Origin: an uncultured Thermomicrobiales bacterium
GTDB taxonomy: Bacteria; Chloroflexota; Chloroflexia; Thermomicrobiales; UBA6265
DNA: 32,422 nucleotides
Direction of reading: 5' to 3'
NCBI GenBank assembly: GCA_902806325.1
Contig: CADCWE010000031.1
Location: 80,112-112,533, forward strand
In this document: piece by piece, positions 1-7,555 of the stretch
How positions within the stretch are numbered: position 1 is the first letter of the stretch
Layout of the letters: every line of letters starts with the position of its first letter
Notes under the pieces: generated by a model
Databases searched by the model: none
The model's input: the letters and a program-made list of their open reading frames with translations, nothing else
What the model was told of the DNA's origin: nothing
Position numbers and translations under genes: made by a program

Positions 1-744
1 GCCCATCGTGCCCACGCCTCCACCTCCGGGGTGACGGCGTATCTGCCGGCGTACGCCGGGTTGTTGCTGGAGGCGGAAGTCGCGGCCCTCGGCGGGTTAC
101 TCGACGCGCCTGAGCGGCCGTTCGTGGCCATCCTGGGCGGCGCCAAGGTCTCGGACAAGCTGGCCGTGATCGGGAACCTGTTGCGGAAGGTCGACGCCAT
201 TCTTGTCGGCGGCGGCATGGCCAACACGTTTCTCCTCGCCCAAGGGCACGAAATCGGTTCCTCGCTGGCGGAACGGGAGCGAGTTCCAGAGGCGATCCGC
301 CTGCTCGACGAGGCAAACCACTATGGCGTCGAGTTGGCGCTGCCGTCGGATCTGATCGTCGCGCCCGACCTCGACGCTGCCGGTCACGCGGTCGCCGCCG
401 CGGCGATTCCCGCCGACGCCGCCGCGTTCGACATCGGACCGCAGACCAGCGGACGCTTCGCGGACAGGATCGTTTCGGCCAGGACCGTGTTTTGGAACGG
501 CCCGATGGGGGTATTCGAGAAGCCCGGATTCGCGACCGGCACGATTACCGTCGCCGAGGCGGTCGCCGCCTGCACCGGATTCACCGTCGTCGGGGGGGGC
601 GATTCGGTGGCCGCCCTCGAACTCGCCGGATTGGCGGACCGGGTCTCGCACGTTTCGACCGGCGGCGGCGCGTCGTTGGAGTTCGTCGAGGGCAAAACGT
701 TGCCGGGCATCGCCGCGCTCCTCGACGCGGACGAGGGAACGTGA
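1..744 (+). CDS. pgk: Phosphoglycerate kinase, C-terminal part (5' end outside window)
   Basis: Glycolytic/gluconeogenic kinase that transfers phosphate between 1,3-bisphosphoglycerate and ADP in the cytoplasm. The reading frame is open from base 1, before the first start listed in the ORF track. It opens with AHRAHAST, the conserved PGK motif at the end of the N-terminal domain, so the gene is cut by the window edge and 31 is not its true start. Visible family motifs are GGAKVSDK, the nucleotide-binding GGGMANTF, the VFWNGPMGVFE segment and the C-terminal GGGDSVAAL and STGGGASLE loops. About 247 residues are present, roughly the C-terminal 60 percent of a usual 390-400 residue protein. The TGA stop shares its last base with the tpiA ATG (TGATG), which implies translational coupling. 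Identification is secure. Confidence 0.97.
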   Translation, partial: AHRAHASTSGVTAYLPAYAGLLLEAEVAALGGLLDAPERPFVAILGGAKVSDKLAVIGNLLRKVDAILVGGGMANTFLLAQGHEIGSSLAERERVPEAIRLLDEANHYGVELALPSDLIVAPDLDAAGHAVAAAAIPADAAAFDIGPQTSGRFADRIVSARTVFWNGPMGVFEKPGFATGTITVAEAVAACTGFTVVGGGDSVAALELAGLADRVSHVSTGGGASLEFVEGKTLPGIAALLDADEGT

Positions 745-1490
745 TGGCGTCGCCGTTGATCGTTGGCAACTGGAAGATGAACCTCGGCTTGCGGGACGCG
801 TTGGCCCTGGCCGTTGCCGTCGGCGACGCTCCGGTCACGGGCGTGCAGATGGTCGTCTGTCCGCCGTTCCCGTGGCTCGTGCCGGTCCGGGACGCGCTCG
901 GCGGGTCGCCGGTTGCCCTCGGAGCGCAAAACTGCGCCAGCGAGCCGCAAGGCGCCCACACCGGCGAGGTCTCGGCGCCGATGCTGGCCGAACTGTGCCG
1001 CTTCGTCATCGTCGGTCATTCGGAACGGCGGGCGACCTACGGCGAGACGGACCCGATAATCGCCCGCAAAACGCGAGCGGTGCTGGAGGCGGGGCTGACC
1101 CCAATCGTCTGCGTCGGCGAGAATCTGGATCAACGCCAGCGAGGCGATGCCGTCGCCGTCGTCCACGCGCACCTGGCTGGATCGCTGAGCGAGATCGAAC
1201 CGGCCGCAATCGCACGATGCATCGTCGCCTACGAGCCGGTTTGGGCGATCGGCACCGGGGTCGCCGCGACCGCCGACGATGCCGCTGCGATGGCCGCGGC
1301 GATCCGCGAATGGCTGGTTTCCATACACCAGGACGTCGGAAGCACGCTGCCGATCCTGTACGGCGGCAGCGTCACGGCGACCAACGCGGCGGCGCTGCTC
1401 GCGCCGGAGGACATCGGCGGCGCGTTGGTCGGCGGCGCCAGTCTCGACGCGGTCGCCTTCACCGCCATCGCCGAGGCGGCGCGCCGTTGA
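744..1490 (+). CDS. tpiA: Triosephosphate isomerase
   Basis: Interconverts dihydroxyacetone phosphate and glyceraldehyde 3-phosphate. The ORF track starts this frame at 492, inside pgk. The real start is the ATG at 744, which overlaps the pgk stop by one base and gives MASPLIVGNWKMN, the canonical TIM N-terminus. The product is 248 residues, the normal family length. Catalytic residues are visible: Lys11 in NWKMN, His92 in GHSERR and Glu164 in AYEPVWAIGTG. The phosphate-binding YGGSV motif lies near the C-terminus. The pgk-tpiA order is common in bacteria, and secG follows 86 bp downstream, also a frequent arrangement. Confidence 0.98.
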   Translation: MASPLIVGNWKMNLGLRDALALAVAVGDAPVTGVQMVVCPPFPWLVPVRDALGGSPVALGAQNCASEPQGAHTGEVSAPMLAELCRFVIVGHSERRATYGETDPIIARKTRAVLEAGLTPIVCVGENLDQRQRGDAVAVVHAHLAGSLSEIEPAAIARCIVAYEPVWAIGTGVAATADDAAAMAAAIREWLVSIHQDVGSTLPILYGGSVTATNAAALLAPEDIGGALVGGASLDAVAFTAIAEAARR

Positions 1491-1516
1491 TACGGACGCC
1501 CCACCGGTGGTAGGCT
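1487..1516 (+). promoter_or_regulatory. Possible weak promoter upstream of secG
   Basis: TTGATA at 1487-1492 (overlapping the tpiA stop codon) and TAGGCT at 1511-1516 are separated by 18 bp and lie about 60 bp before the secG start. The -35 matches consensus well, but the -10 matches only three of six positions, so secG may simply be read through from tpiA. Confidence 0.25.
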
Positions 1517-1576
1517 GCGACCGGTGCGGCGCCGATGGGAGCGCCGCCGACGGCGCAACTCCCGGAGCACTTCACC

Positions 1577-1798
1577 GTGGACACCGCGATCAGTCTGGTC
1601 ATGATCATCATCTCCATCGTCCTGATCCTCGTCATTCTGCTCCAAACCAAGGGGTCGTCGTTCAGCGGCGCGTTCGGCGGCGACACCGGCTCGATCAACC
1701 GCACCCGCCGCGGCGTCGAGCGGACGCTGTTCCAGTTCACGATCGGCATCACGGTGGTCTTTCTCCTGCTCGCCATCGTGACCAGCCTTCGCGGCTGA
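1577..1798 (+). CDS. secG: Preprotein translocase subunit SecG
   Basis: Small integral membrane subunit of the SecYEG translocon. The track starts the ORF at 1535, but I prefer the GTG at 1577 because GGAG at 1564-1567 sits nine bases before it and translation then begins directly at the first membrane segment (VDTAISLVMIII). The 73-residue product has two hydrophobic helices, at roughly residues 4-22 and 52-70. Between them is a polar loop with LLQTKGSS, matching the SecG signature LLQ.gKG, followed by a Gly/Ser-rich cytoplasmic stretch (SGAFGGDTG). The tpiA-secG adjacency supports the call. The upstream extension of 14 residues cannot be excluded. Confidence 0.9.
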   Translation: MDTAISLVMIIISIVLILVILLQTKGSSFSGAFGGDTGSINRTRRGVERTLFQFTIGITVVFLLLAIVTSLRG

Positions 1799-1826
1799 CC
1801 GAACGCCGACTGGGGCGAGGTTCCCG

Positions 1827-1856
1827 CTGGCACCCACGCCGCGGGACCGCTATACT
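1827..1856 (+). promoter_or_regulatory. Putative sigma-70-type promoter of tatA
   Basis: CTGGCA at 1827-1832 and TATACT at 1851-1856 are separated by 18 bp in the secG-tatA gap. Transcription would begin about 60 bases before the tatA start. The -10 and its downstream bases (TATACTCGC) recur ahead of other genes in this window. Confidence 0.45.
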
Positions 1857-1923
1857 CGCGCCCACTACGGCCCTGAATCCATAGCGCGGCGGCGTCGTTG
1901 TGACCGCAGGAGGACTTCCGACC

Positions 1924-2160
1924 ATGGCAGGACTTGGATGGCAGGAGTTGACGATCATCTTGGTGATCGTCATCATCATCTTCGGCGCCGGCAAGCTGCC
2001 GGAAATCGGTGGCGCGCTCGGTAAGGGCATCAAGGAGTTTAAGACCAACTCCAACGACGACGATGCCCTGCCGGGTGGTTCGACGACCACCGCCTCCACC
2101 ACGACCCGCCGCCAGGAAGAGCCGGTCGCCCGCCGCGAGATCCGCGCCGACGAGATCTAG
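1924..2160 (+). CDS. tatA: Sec-independent translocase protein TatA/E family
   Basis: Pore-forming subunit of the twin-arginine translocation pathway, which exports folded proteins. The start is set at ATG 1924 because AGGAGG at 1908-1913 sits ten bases upstream; the track's GTG at 1900 lies before that ribosome site. The 78-residue product has a single N-terminal transmembrane helix ([20 protein letters not shown]), then the amphipathic helix [12 protein letters not shown] with the diagnostic FG..KLPE hinge, and a short polar Thr/Asp/Arg-rich tail. Length and layout fit TatA rather than TatB. No tatC is nearby. It appears to have its own promoter and ends 30 bp before a strong hairpin. Confidence 0.95.
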   Translation: MAGLGWQELTIILVIVIIIFGAGKLPEIGGALGKGIKEFKTNSNDDDALPGGSTTTASTTTRRQEEPVARREIRADEI

Positions 2161-2190
2161 CGGTCACGGCGCCACGGACATGCGTTGCGA

Positions 2191-2226
2191 CGAAGGGGAG
2201 GGCCGCTGGGCCCTCCCCTTCGTTTG
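2191..2226 (+). terminator. Perfect 14-bp hairpin after tatA, probable terminator
   Basis: CGAAGGGGAGGGCC (2191-2204) pairs perfectly with GGCCCTCCCCTTCG (2209-2222) around the four-base loop GCTG. It lies 30 bp after the tatA stop and between convergent genes, the expected place for a terminator. Only TTTGT-type bases follow, so the U-tract is poor. It may work as a bidirectional roadblock or an mRNA-end protector. Confidence 0.7.
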
Positions 2227-2233
2227 TCCATGA

Positions 2234-2530
2234 CTAGGTCTTCGCGCTTCTCGTCGTCGCGGAAGTAGCCGAGGAACTCGGTCGAACCGGGCGTCCCGTT
2301 CGCGCCGACCGGCGTCGCGCCCGGCACCTCGCCCATCGCCTCGACGAAGGTGATCCGGGTTCTGGGGTACATCAAGGCCGCGCCCCTTCGGTCACATACG
2401 CCAGCGCTTTTCCGTCCCGCTTGCGGATATTTCGGAGCAGCAAGGTCGTTCGATGTGGGTCCGGTAGTGCATCCATATTGGCGAGAATCGGTTCCTCGCC
2501 GACGAGGTGGACGATGACGGATAACGCCAT
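2234..2530 (-). pseudogene. Small conserved-looking ORF, frameshifted
   Basis: A reading frame begins at ATG 2530 (MALSVIVHLVGEEPIL...) and reads as a plausible small protein through RNIRKRDGKALAYVTEG, then stops at 2372. The continuation appears in the next frame as LMYPRTRITFVEAMGE and ends near LGYFRDDEKRED. Restoring one G in the run at about 2382-2387 would join both halves into a protein of roughly 95 residues. I recall similar short proteins of unknown function in Chloroflexota (SVIVHL...RDGK...YP..RI.F.EVM), but that is memory, not a search. The end coordinate is approximate because the second frame runs on through the tatA hairpin without a stop. It lies directly downstream of the broken kinase gene on the same strand. 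Sequencing or assembly error is an alternative. Confidence 0.45.
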
Positions 2531-2584
2531 GTGTGCTTGCTCCCTGTGCGGCGCCCGCACCGTTCGGACCGGGCGCGGATCCAA

Positions 2585-4714
2585 CTACGTTCCGCGGTGG
2601 ACGGCGTAGTTCTTGCCACCCGAGCTCCCGAAGACCACGTGATCCGCCGTCACCAATGGCTTGACGACGATCGGCCCGGCCGCGCCAAAGCGCCAGTGCA
2701 CCGTGCCGTCGGCTTGATTCAGGCACGAGAGGATTCCGTCCGTTCCACCGACGTAGAGCGGTTCCCCGTCGGCGACCGCACTCGATGTAGTCAGGCAGCA
2801 GAGGGTCGTTCGGCAATTGATCGCCCCGCTCGCCACGTCGAGGGCGTCGAGCGCGCCGTGCGCCGATCCGACGTAGGCGGATTGATCGACGACCACCGGC
2901 GACGCAATCACCGCTTTCGGCGTCTGGTGGGTTCAGAGCAGCTTCCCGGACTCCGCGGCGACGGCCCGAACCGCCCCGTCGCAGGCGCCGACCATGACCG
3001 CCTTGACCGCCAAGCAGGGCGAGGACACCACCGGGGCGTTGACGTTCAGCCGCCATCGGAGCTGACCCGTCCCGCGGTCGACGCTGTAGAGGTATCCGTC
3101 GTCGCTTCCGAAGAGGACCCCGCGCTCGCACACCAGCGGGGTCGATCGCTCCGGTCCCCACGTCCGGTACCGCCACAGCACCGCGCCGCGGACCCGCTCC
3201 AACCGGTAGACGAAGCCATCGTCGGAGCCGATGGAGTACGACCGATCGTCCATCGCCGGCGAGGACCGGATCGGCGTCGTGCTCCGCAACGACCAGACCG
3301 ACCGTCCCTGCTGCCGCGACGCGACGTAGGCGTTGTGGTCCTCGCAGCCGAACATGACAAGGTCGGCCGCCGGCTGGGGACGCGAGACGACCCCGCGTCG
3401 GATACGAAACATCCACCGCACCGTACCGTCCGTCTCGTCGATCGCGTAGAGGTTGGCATCGTACGATCCGACGTAGATCGCGCCCTCTGCCTGAGACGCC
3501 GACCACCGCACCTCGTCGTTGGTCGCGCAGACCCAGGACAAGCGCTCGTTCCCGGCCATCGGCGATATCGAGTCCGGGGTCAAATCGGCCGGAACGACGA
3601 GCAATCGGCATCCGCTGGCGAACGACCGGTTCGGCGCCGAGACCGCGCCGCCGGCCGGTTTCACACCGCGCAAGGTTTCCAGCGCCGCGACCAACTCGTC
3701 GACCGACCCGTAGCGATCGTGCGGGCTGTGGGCGACGCGCTTGAGGATCAGCTGGCCGAACTCCGGCGGCACGGCCGGATTGAGCCGGCGCGGCGGTCGC
3801 TGGACAAGGGTGAACGGCGTCTCCCCGCGGTGATCCGATCCGGTGATCAGGTGGTGGAACGTGGCCCCGTAGGCGCAGATGTCGCCCTGTGCGTCGGCGA
3901 TGCCGCGGTACTGCTCCGGCGGGGCGTACCCTTCGGTCCCGATCATCGTCCCCTTCTGCTGGGGGGCGGAGGCGCGGGCGATGCCGAAGTCGACCAAGGT
4001 CAACGATCAGTCGACCAGGATCATGATGTTGCTGGGCTTGAGATCCCGGAAAATGTTCGGTTCTGGCTGCTGGACGTGCAGGTAACGCAGGATCTCGCAC
4101 GGTTCCAAACTCCTCTGGAGCAGCGTCGGTTCCGAAAACGGCTCCCCCCGCTGGGCCAGCAACGACTCGAGATCGTTGCCCAAGATCAACTCCAGCACCT
4201 GATAGATGGAGCCTTGGGCCTCGAAGAAATCGTAGATGCGGGGGATCGCCGGGTGCAACAACGTCGCCATCAGCGCGGCTTCGCGCTGAACGTGGACGAG
4301 CCGCATCTGTCGCACCCGGGCGTCGTCGCCGAGATCAAACATCACTTTGACCGCGCAGAGCCGGTCCACGCCCAAGAATCGGAAGTTCCTCGTCCGGTAG
4401 ACGGTGCTCATCCCGCCGATGCCGAGCACGTCCAAGACGTGGTAACGGCCTCGGAGAACCGTGCCCGGCTTGAGCACGTTGGGACGTCCGGGCGCAGCGG
4501 AGCGGCGGGAATGATCGTCGCCGTTGGTCACCGCATTAGCCGGAACCTCGGTTCTAGGAGCGGAGACCGACGCGGGCTGCTCCGATGTTCCGGCCCGAGG
4601 CCGGGGGAATGGTCGTCTCGTGGTTCTCGTTCCCGCCTGAGCGGCCAGGTTCGTCGCGACGGGCTCCACCCCATTAGAGGCGCCGATTGAGCCGGCCGGA
4701 AGGCACTTCGCCAC
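2585..4714 (-). pseudogene. Ser/Thr protein kinase with PQQ-like beta-propeller repeats, two in-frame stops
   Basis: One continuous frame of 710 codons is split by TGA at 4007-4009 and TGA at 2933-2935; the track lists it as three ORFs (4007-4714, 2933-4003, 2585-2911). Layout: a Ser/Pro/Arg-rich lead of about 80 residues; a Hanks-type kinase with glycine loop GIGGMSTVY, ATP lysine K123, catalytic loop FRDLKPSN (Asp224), DFG at codons 242-244 and GTEGYAPPEQ activation segment; then about six or seven PQQ/YVTN-like repeats such as VGSYDANLYAID and GSDDGFVYRLE. The first TGA replaces the residue expected as Gly in the loop before LVDFG. The second replaces the Trp expected in SGKLL(W)TH. Other unusual substitutions (GDICAYGAT, GAINC) suggest decay. 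A working kinase is unlikely unless the stops are read through or are errors. Confidence 0.8.
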
Positions 4715-4794
4715 TCATCTGACCGACTTGGTGCTTAAGGACCGGGCGACCGGCCGCCGTTGGAGGGACCGCGCCGGGCAGGAAGCCGGTCGGG

Positions 4795-4823
4795 TTGTTG
4801 GCGCGACCCACCGCCGCTATCAT
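4795..4823 (+). promoter_or_regulatory. Putative promoter of lepB
   Basis: TTGTTG at 4795-4800 and TATCAT at 4818-4823 are separated by exactly 17 bp in the divergent gap between the kinase pseudogene and lepB. This predicts a leader of about 60 bases before the lepB ATG. Confidence 0.5.
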
Positions 4824-4892
4824 CGCGGTGCATGGCGCCGGGATCCCGGCCGCTCGTCCCTCGATTCCCACGACATCCCGCCCGAGGATTTG

Positions 4893-5720
4893 ATGGCCCA
4901 AGACGACCGACGCATCGCCACCGATGTGCGCCACCAGCAGCCGGTCGTCGCCGACCAGGGAGTCGTTCCGGACGACGCGTTTCGCGTCCCGATCGCGGGC
5001 GACGAGGCACCGGTTCCCCCCCAAGCCCGATCCAGGCGACGCGGCCGTGGCGCGCTGCGCGAGGTGGTCGAGACCCTGTTCCTGGCGCTCGTCATTTTCG
5101 TCGCGGTGCGGTTGGTCGTCCTCAACTTCCGGGTCGACGGGTTGAGCATGAGCCCGAACCTCGCCAACGCCGAGATGTTGCTCGTCAACCGCAACGTCTA
5201 CTTCCACTTCGACGCCAACCGTTGGCGCAATCTCCTGCCCGGCGACGACCGCGAAGGCGAGGACATCGTCTACCTGTTCCACCCCCCGGAGCGGGGCGAC
5301 ATTATCGTCTTCAACCCCCCGGTCGGCGGTCCGTCCAAGCCCTACATCAAGCGCGTGATCGGCATCCCAGGGGACCGGGTCACGTTCGCCAACGGCGACG
5401 TGTTCATCAACGCCGAAGTGCTGCCGGAGGACTACATCGAAGACGGGATCACCGAGTGCCCCAGCTCCTCCAGAAACTGCGACCTTGGGGTGATCCCGGA
5501 CGGCAAGATCTTCGTCCTCGGCGACAACCGAAACAACAGTTCGGACTCCCGCAGCTTCGGGCTCGTGGACGTGGACTCGATCATCGGCAAAGCGTGGATC
5601 ACCTATTGGCCAGCCGACGACATCGGGTTCGTCCCCCACGAGGACTACCCCGGGATCCCCGACTCCGCCGATCGCGGCACGGCCGCCGCATCCGGGATCG
5701 GTCCGCGAAAACCGGGCTGA
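4893..5720 (+). CDS. lepB: Signal peptidase I
   Basis: Membrane-bound serine protease that removes signal peptides from Sec and Tat substrates on the outer face of the membrane. The start is ATG 4893, preceded by GAGGA at 4884-4888; the track's longer start at 4728 lies before the promoter. The 275-residue product has a polar N-terminus of about 55 residues, one membrane anchor (residues 58-78), then S26 boxes: VDGLSMSPNL with nucleophile Ser85, YIKRVIGIPGDRV with general-base Lys153, and GDNRNNSSDSR near residue 220. The stretch between boxes B and D is longer than in minimal SPases. It is one of three export-related genes in the first 6 kb (secG, tatA, lepB), though in a separate transcription unit. 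Confidence 0.96.
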   Translation: MAQDDRRIATDVRHQQPVVADQGVVPDDAFRVPIAGDEAPVPPQARSRRRGRGALREVVETLFLALVIFVAVRLVVLNFRVDGLSMSPNLANAEMLLVNRNVYFHFDANRWRNLLPGDDREGEDIVYLFHPPERGDIIVFNPPVGGPSKPYIKRVIGIPGDRVTFANGDVFINAEVLPEDYIEDGITECPSSSRNCDLGVIPDGKIFVLGDNRNNSSDSRSFGLVDVDSIIGKAWITYWPADDIGFVPHEDYPGIPDSADRGTAAASGIGPRKPG

Positions 5721-5760
5721 ATCGGATGGTGCCCCACCGGGCGGGGATGTAGAATAGGGA

Positions 5761-5779
5761 CCGGCGGACGAACCGCCGG
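5761..5779 (+). other. Perfect 7-bp hairpin upstream of the DUF151 gene
   Basis: CCGGCGG (5761-5767) and CCGCCGG (5773-5779) enclose ACGAA. The hairpin is 40 bp after lepB and about 90 bp before the next start, with no T-run. It could be a weak terminator, a leader structure or chance in GC-rich DNA. Confidence 0.3.
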
Positions 5780-5866
5780 CGCGACGCACCTCAGAACCCA
5801 GCGATCCACCCATCCTCCCTTCATCGCGGTCTCTGGGCAGTCGGGTGACACCGAGAGGGCCTGCCG

Positions 5867-6427
5867 ATGATCGAGACGGTCGTCGAAAGTATTCGCGTCA
5901 GTTTGATGACGCAACACCGCGTCGTGATCCTGAAGGAAGTTCAGGGGGAACGGCACCTTCCGATCTGGATCGGCCCGTACGAGGCCGAGGCGATCGCGAT
6001 GGAGCTCCAGGGGGTGGCAGCGGCTCGCCCCTTGGCCTACGATCTGATGCGGTCCCTGATCGGGGACCTCGGCGGAACCGTCGACCGGATCTTGGTCACC
6101 GATCTGTCGCAGGACATCTTCTACGCCAGGATCGTGATCCGGCAGAACGATCGCTCGGTCGAGATCGACTCCCGCCCCAGCGACGCGATCGCCCTTGCCG
6201 TCCGCGCCCAGGTGCCGATCATGGTCGCCGAGTCCGTGATGGACCAGGCCGGCGTCGCCCTCGATGGCGATTCCGACGACGAAGAAACCGCGGCCCTGCC
6301 ACAGCGAGGCCGCGACCGGGAACGCGATGCGTCGCGCGAGCGCGTCGACGACGAGCAGCTTTCGGCCTTCCGCGACTTCATCAACACTCTGGACCTCGAC
6401 GATTTCGACAAGAAGCGGGGGACCTAG
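5867..6427 (+). CDS. Bifunctional nuclease family (DUF151) protein
   Basis: The 186-residue product matches the BFN/DUF151 family, whose founding plant and bacterial members have been reported to cleave DNA and RNA; function in most bacteria is not settled. The domain covers about residues 1-135, with LPIWIGPYEAEAIAMEL, the RPLAYDLM segment, the YARIVI strand and the DSRPSDAIALAVR signature. A charged tail (residues 140-186) rich in Arg/Asp/Glu follows, ending in an acidic helix-like stretch. The start is ATG 5867. No strong ribosome site is visible (GAGAGGG lies about 10 bases upstream). It is followed 50 bp later by a small cysteine-containing protein on the same strand, which may share its transcript. 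Confidence 0.9.
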   Translation: MIETVVESIRVSLMTQHRVVILKEVQGERHLPIWIGPYEAEAIAMELQGVAAARPLAYDLMRSLIGDLGGTVDRILVTDLSQDIFYARIVIRQNDRSVEIDSRPSDAIALAVRAQVPIMVAESVMDQAGVALDGDSDDEETAALPQRGRDRERDASRERVDDEQLSAFRDFINTLDLDDFDKKRGT

Positions 6428-6477
6428 GCTTCCCCCGAAGCGCCCTCCGGCGCCCGGAACTGGAGCAACACCAACCG

Positions 6478-6843
6478 ATGGACGTTTCCGAACCGCAAAT
6501 CAAACGCATCGTGCTCAACCGCCTCGAGCGGTGCAGCGTCTGCCACCACCTCTACGAACCCGACGACATCCGCGTCATTACGCGCAAACCCGCGATGTGG
6601 ACGTTGCTCGTCGAATGCACCGAATGCCCGGCGCGCAACTTCGTCGCGGCCGTCCTCCAGGACGGTGACCCGGAAGAAGCGCAACGCACCCTGCGCGAAC
6701 TCAGCCGATCCTCCGCGTTCGGTGACGAATTCCCGTCGGTGCCCGAACCGGTGTCGCCTCCGGTCTCGACCGACGACCTGCTCGATCTCCACGAGTATCT
6801 CGCCGACTTCGACGGCGACTTCCGGAAACTCTTCGGCGCGTAG
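6478..6843 (+). CDS. Small four-cysteine (zinc-ribbon-like) protein, unknown function
   Basis: The track embeds this gene in a longer ORF from 5845 that shadows the DUF151 gene. The likely start is ATG 6478, preceded by GGAG, giving 121 residues. Two CxxC pairs, Cys19/Cys22 (CSVC) and Cys47/Cys50 (CTEC), are spaced 24 residues apart, as expected for a zinc ribbon or rubredoxin-like knuckle. The rest is acidic, ending in a DLLDLHEYLADFDGDF helix. No catalytic motif is visible, and I do not recognise a named family. The position 50 bp after the DUF151 gene suggests co-transcription. A nucleic-acid or protein-binding adaptor role would be a guess. Confidence 0.75.
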   Translation: MDVSEPQIKRIVLNRLERCSVCHHLYEPDDIRVITRKPAMWTLLVECTECPARNFVAAVLQDGDPEEAQRTLRELSRSSAFGDEFPSVPEPVSPPVSTDDLLDLHEYLADFDGDFRKLFGA

Positions 6844-6915
6844 CCGGCCGACCCGGTGGGTCCCGCCAAATCGGCGGTGGCGCCCCATCGGTGGCCCGCC
6901 CGGTCGCCCGCGTCG

Positions 6916-6945
6916 TTGACGCCCGTTCTCGCCCCCTCCTATACT
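6916..6945 (+). promoter_or_regulatory. Putative promoter of nuoE-nuoF
   Basis: TTGACG at 6916-6921 and TATACT at 6940-6945 are separated by 18 bp in the 160-bp gap before nuoE, giving a leader of about 50 bases. The -10 is again followed by CGC. Confidence 0.55.
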
Positions 6946-7003
6946 CGCCGCAGAGGCGGGCGGACTGACGGCGCCCATCAACAGTTGCGGTCAGGGGAGG
7001 CCG

Positions 7004-7555
7004 GTGTCGCACGCCGTCCACGGCGAAATCGATCTCGAGGTCGTCAGGGAACTGGTTTCTCACCTGACCTTCAGCGACCACCAGGAAGCGCAGGAACTGA
7101 TCCTGGCCGCGTTGCAGGAGATCAACGAACATTTCGGCTGGGTCTCCCCCGAGGCGGCCGAGATCGTCGCCGATCACCTCGGGACCACGGTCAACCGCAT
7201 CTACGGGTTGCTGACGTTCTACGCCGACTTCCGAACCGAACCCCGTGGCAAGCACTTCATGCTGCTCTGCCACGGGATGTCGTGCTACGTCCTCGGTTCC
7301 CAGAACCTGGTCCAGGATCTGCAGGACCGCTACGGCATCGCCGACGGCCAAACCACCGCCGACGGCGAGTTGACGGTCCAGGTCGTCAACGGCTGTCTCG
7401 GCGTTTGCGACCGCGCGCCGATCGTCAAACTCGACGACGACTTCCACGGCAATTTGACCCCTGATTCGCTCAACGACGCGATCCAACGCGCCATCGCGGC
7501 CCGCCGGGCCAACGGGAGCCCCCCCCATGGCAACAGCAGCGTCCGCGCCGGCTAA
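7004..7555 (+). CDS. nuoE: NADH-quinone oxidoreductase subunit E-like [2Fe-2S] protein
   Basis: Thioredoxin-fold [2Fe-2S] protein of the 24-kDa subunit family; it partners with NuoF in complex I, NAD-linked formate dehydrogenases and bifurcating hydrogenases. The 183-residue product starts at GTG 7004 with AGGGGAGG just upstream. An N-terminal helical domain (residues 15-75, with GWVSPEAAEIVADHLG and YGLLTFYADF) precedes the ferredoxin-like domain. That domain has CHGMSC and VNGCLGVCDRAP, supplying the four cluster cysteines. Its 3' end overlaps nuoF by 29 bp, so the two are translationally coupled. None of the other complex I genes is in the window, so the exact complex served cannot be told from here. 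Confidence 0.92.
   Translation: MSHAVHGEIDLEVVRELVSHLTFSDHQEAQELILAALQEINEHFGWVSPEAAEIVADHLGTTVNRIYGLLTFYADFRTEPRGKHFMLLCHGMSCYVLGSQNLVQDLQDRYGIADGQTTADGELTVQVVNGCLGVCDRAPIVKLDDDFHGNLTPDSLNDAIQRAIAARRANGSPPHGNSSVRAG

Noticed and set aside
2157-4100. 647-residue minus-strand ORF
   Set aside because: Arg/Gly/Pro-rich shadow in another frame of the kinase/PQQ locus; only its last part overlaps the real continuation of the small frameshifted ORF.
2531-4690. 719-residue plus-strand ORF, the longest plus-strand frame in the region
   Set aside because: Antisense shadow of the kinase gene; Arg/Asp/Val/His-rich with no domain, whereas the minus strand shows kinase and PQQ motifs.
2585-4714. TGA recoding (Trp or Gly) to explain the kinase stops
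   Set aside because: pgk, secG, lepB, aroQ, accB and others end in TGA at the expected lengths, and the two sites would need two different amino acids.
4760-5752. 330-residue plus-strand ORF parallel to lepB
   Set aside because: Out-of-frame shadow, Arg/Pro-rich; lepB in the other frame has all SPase I boxes.
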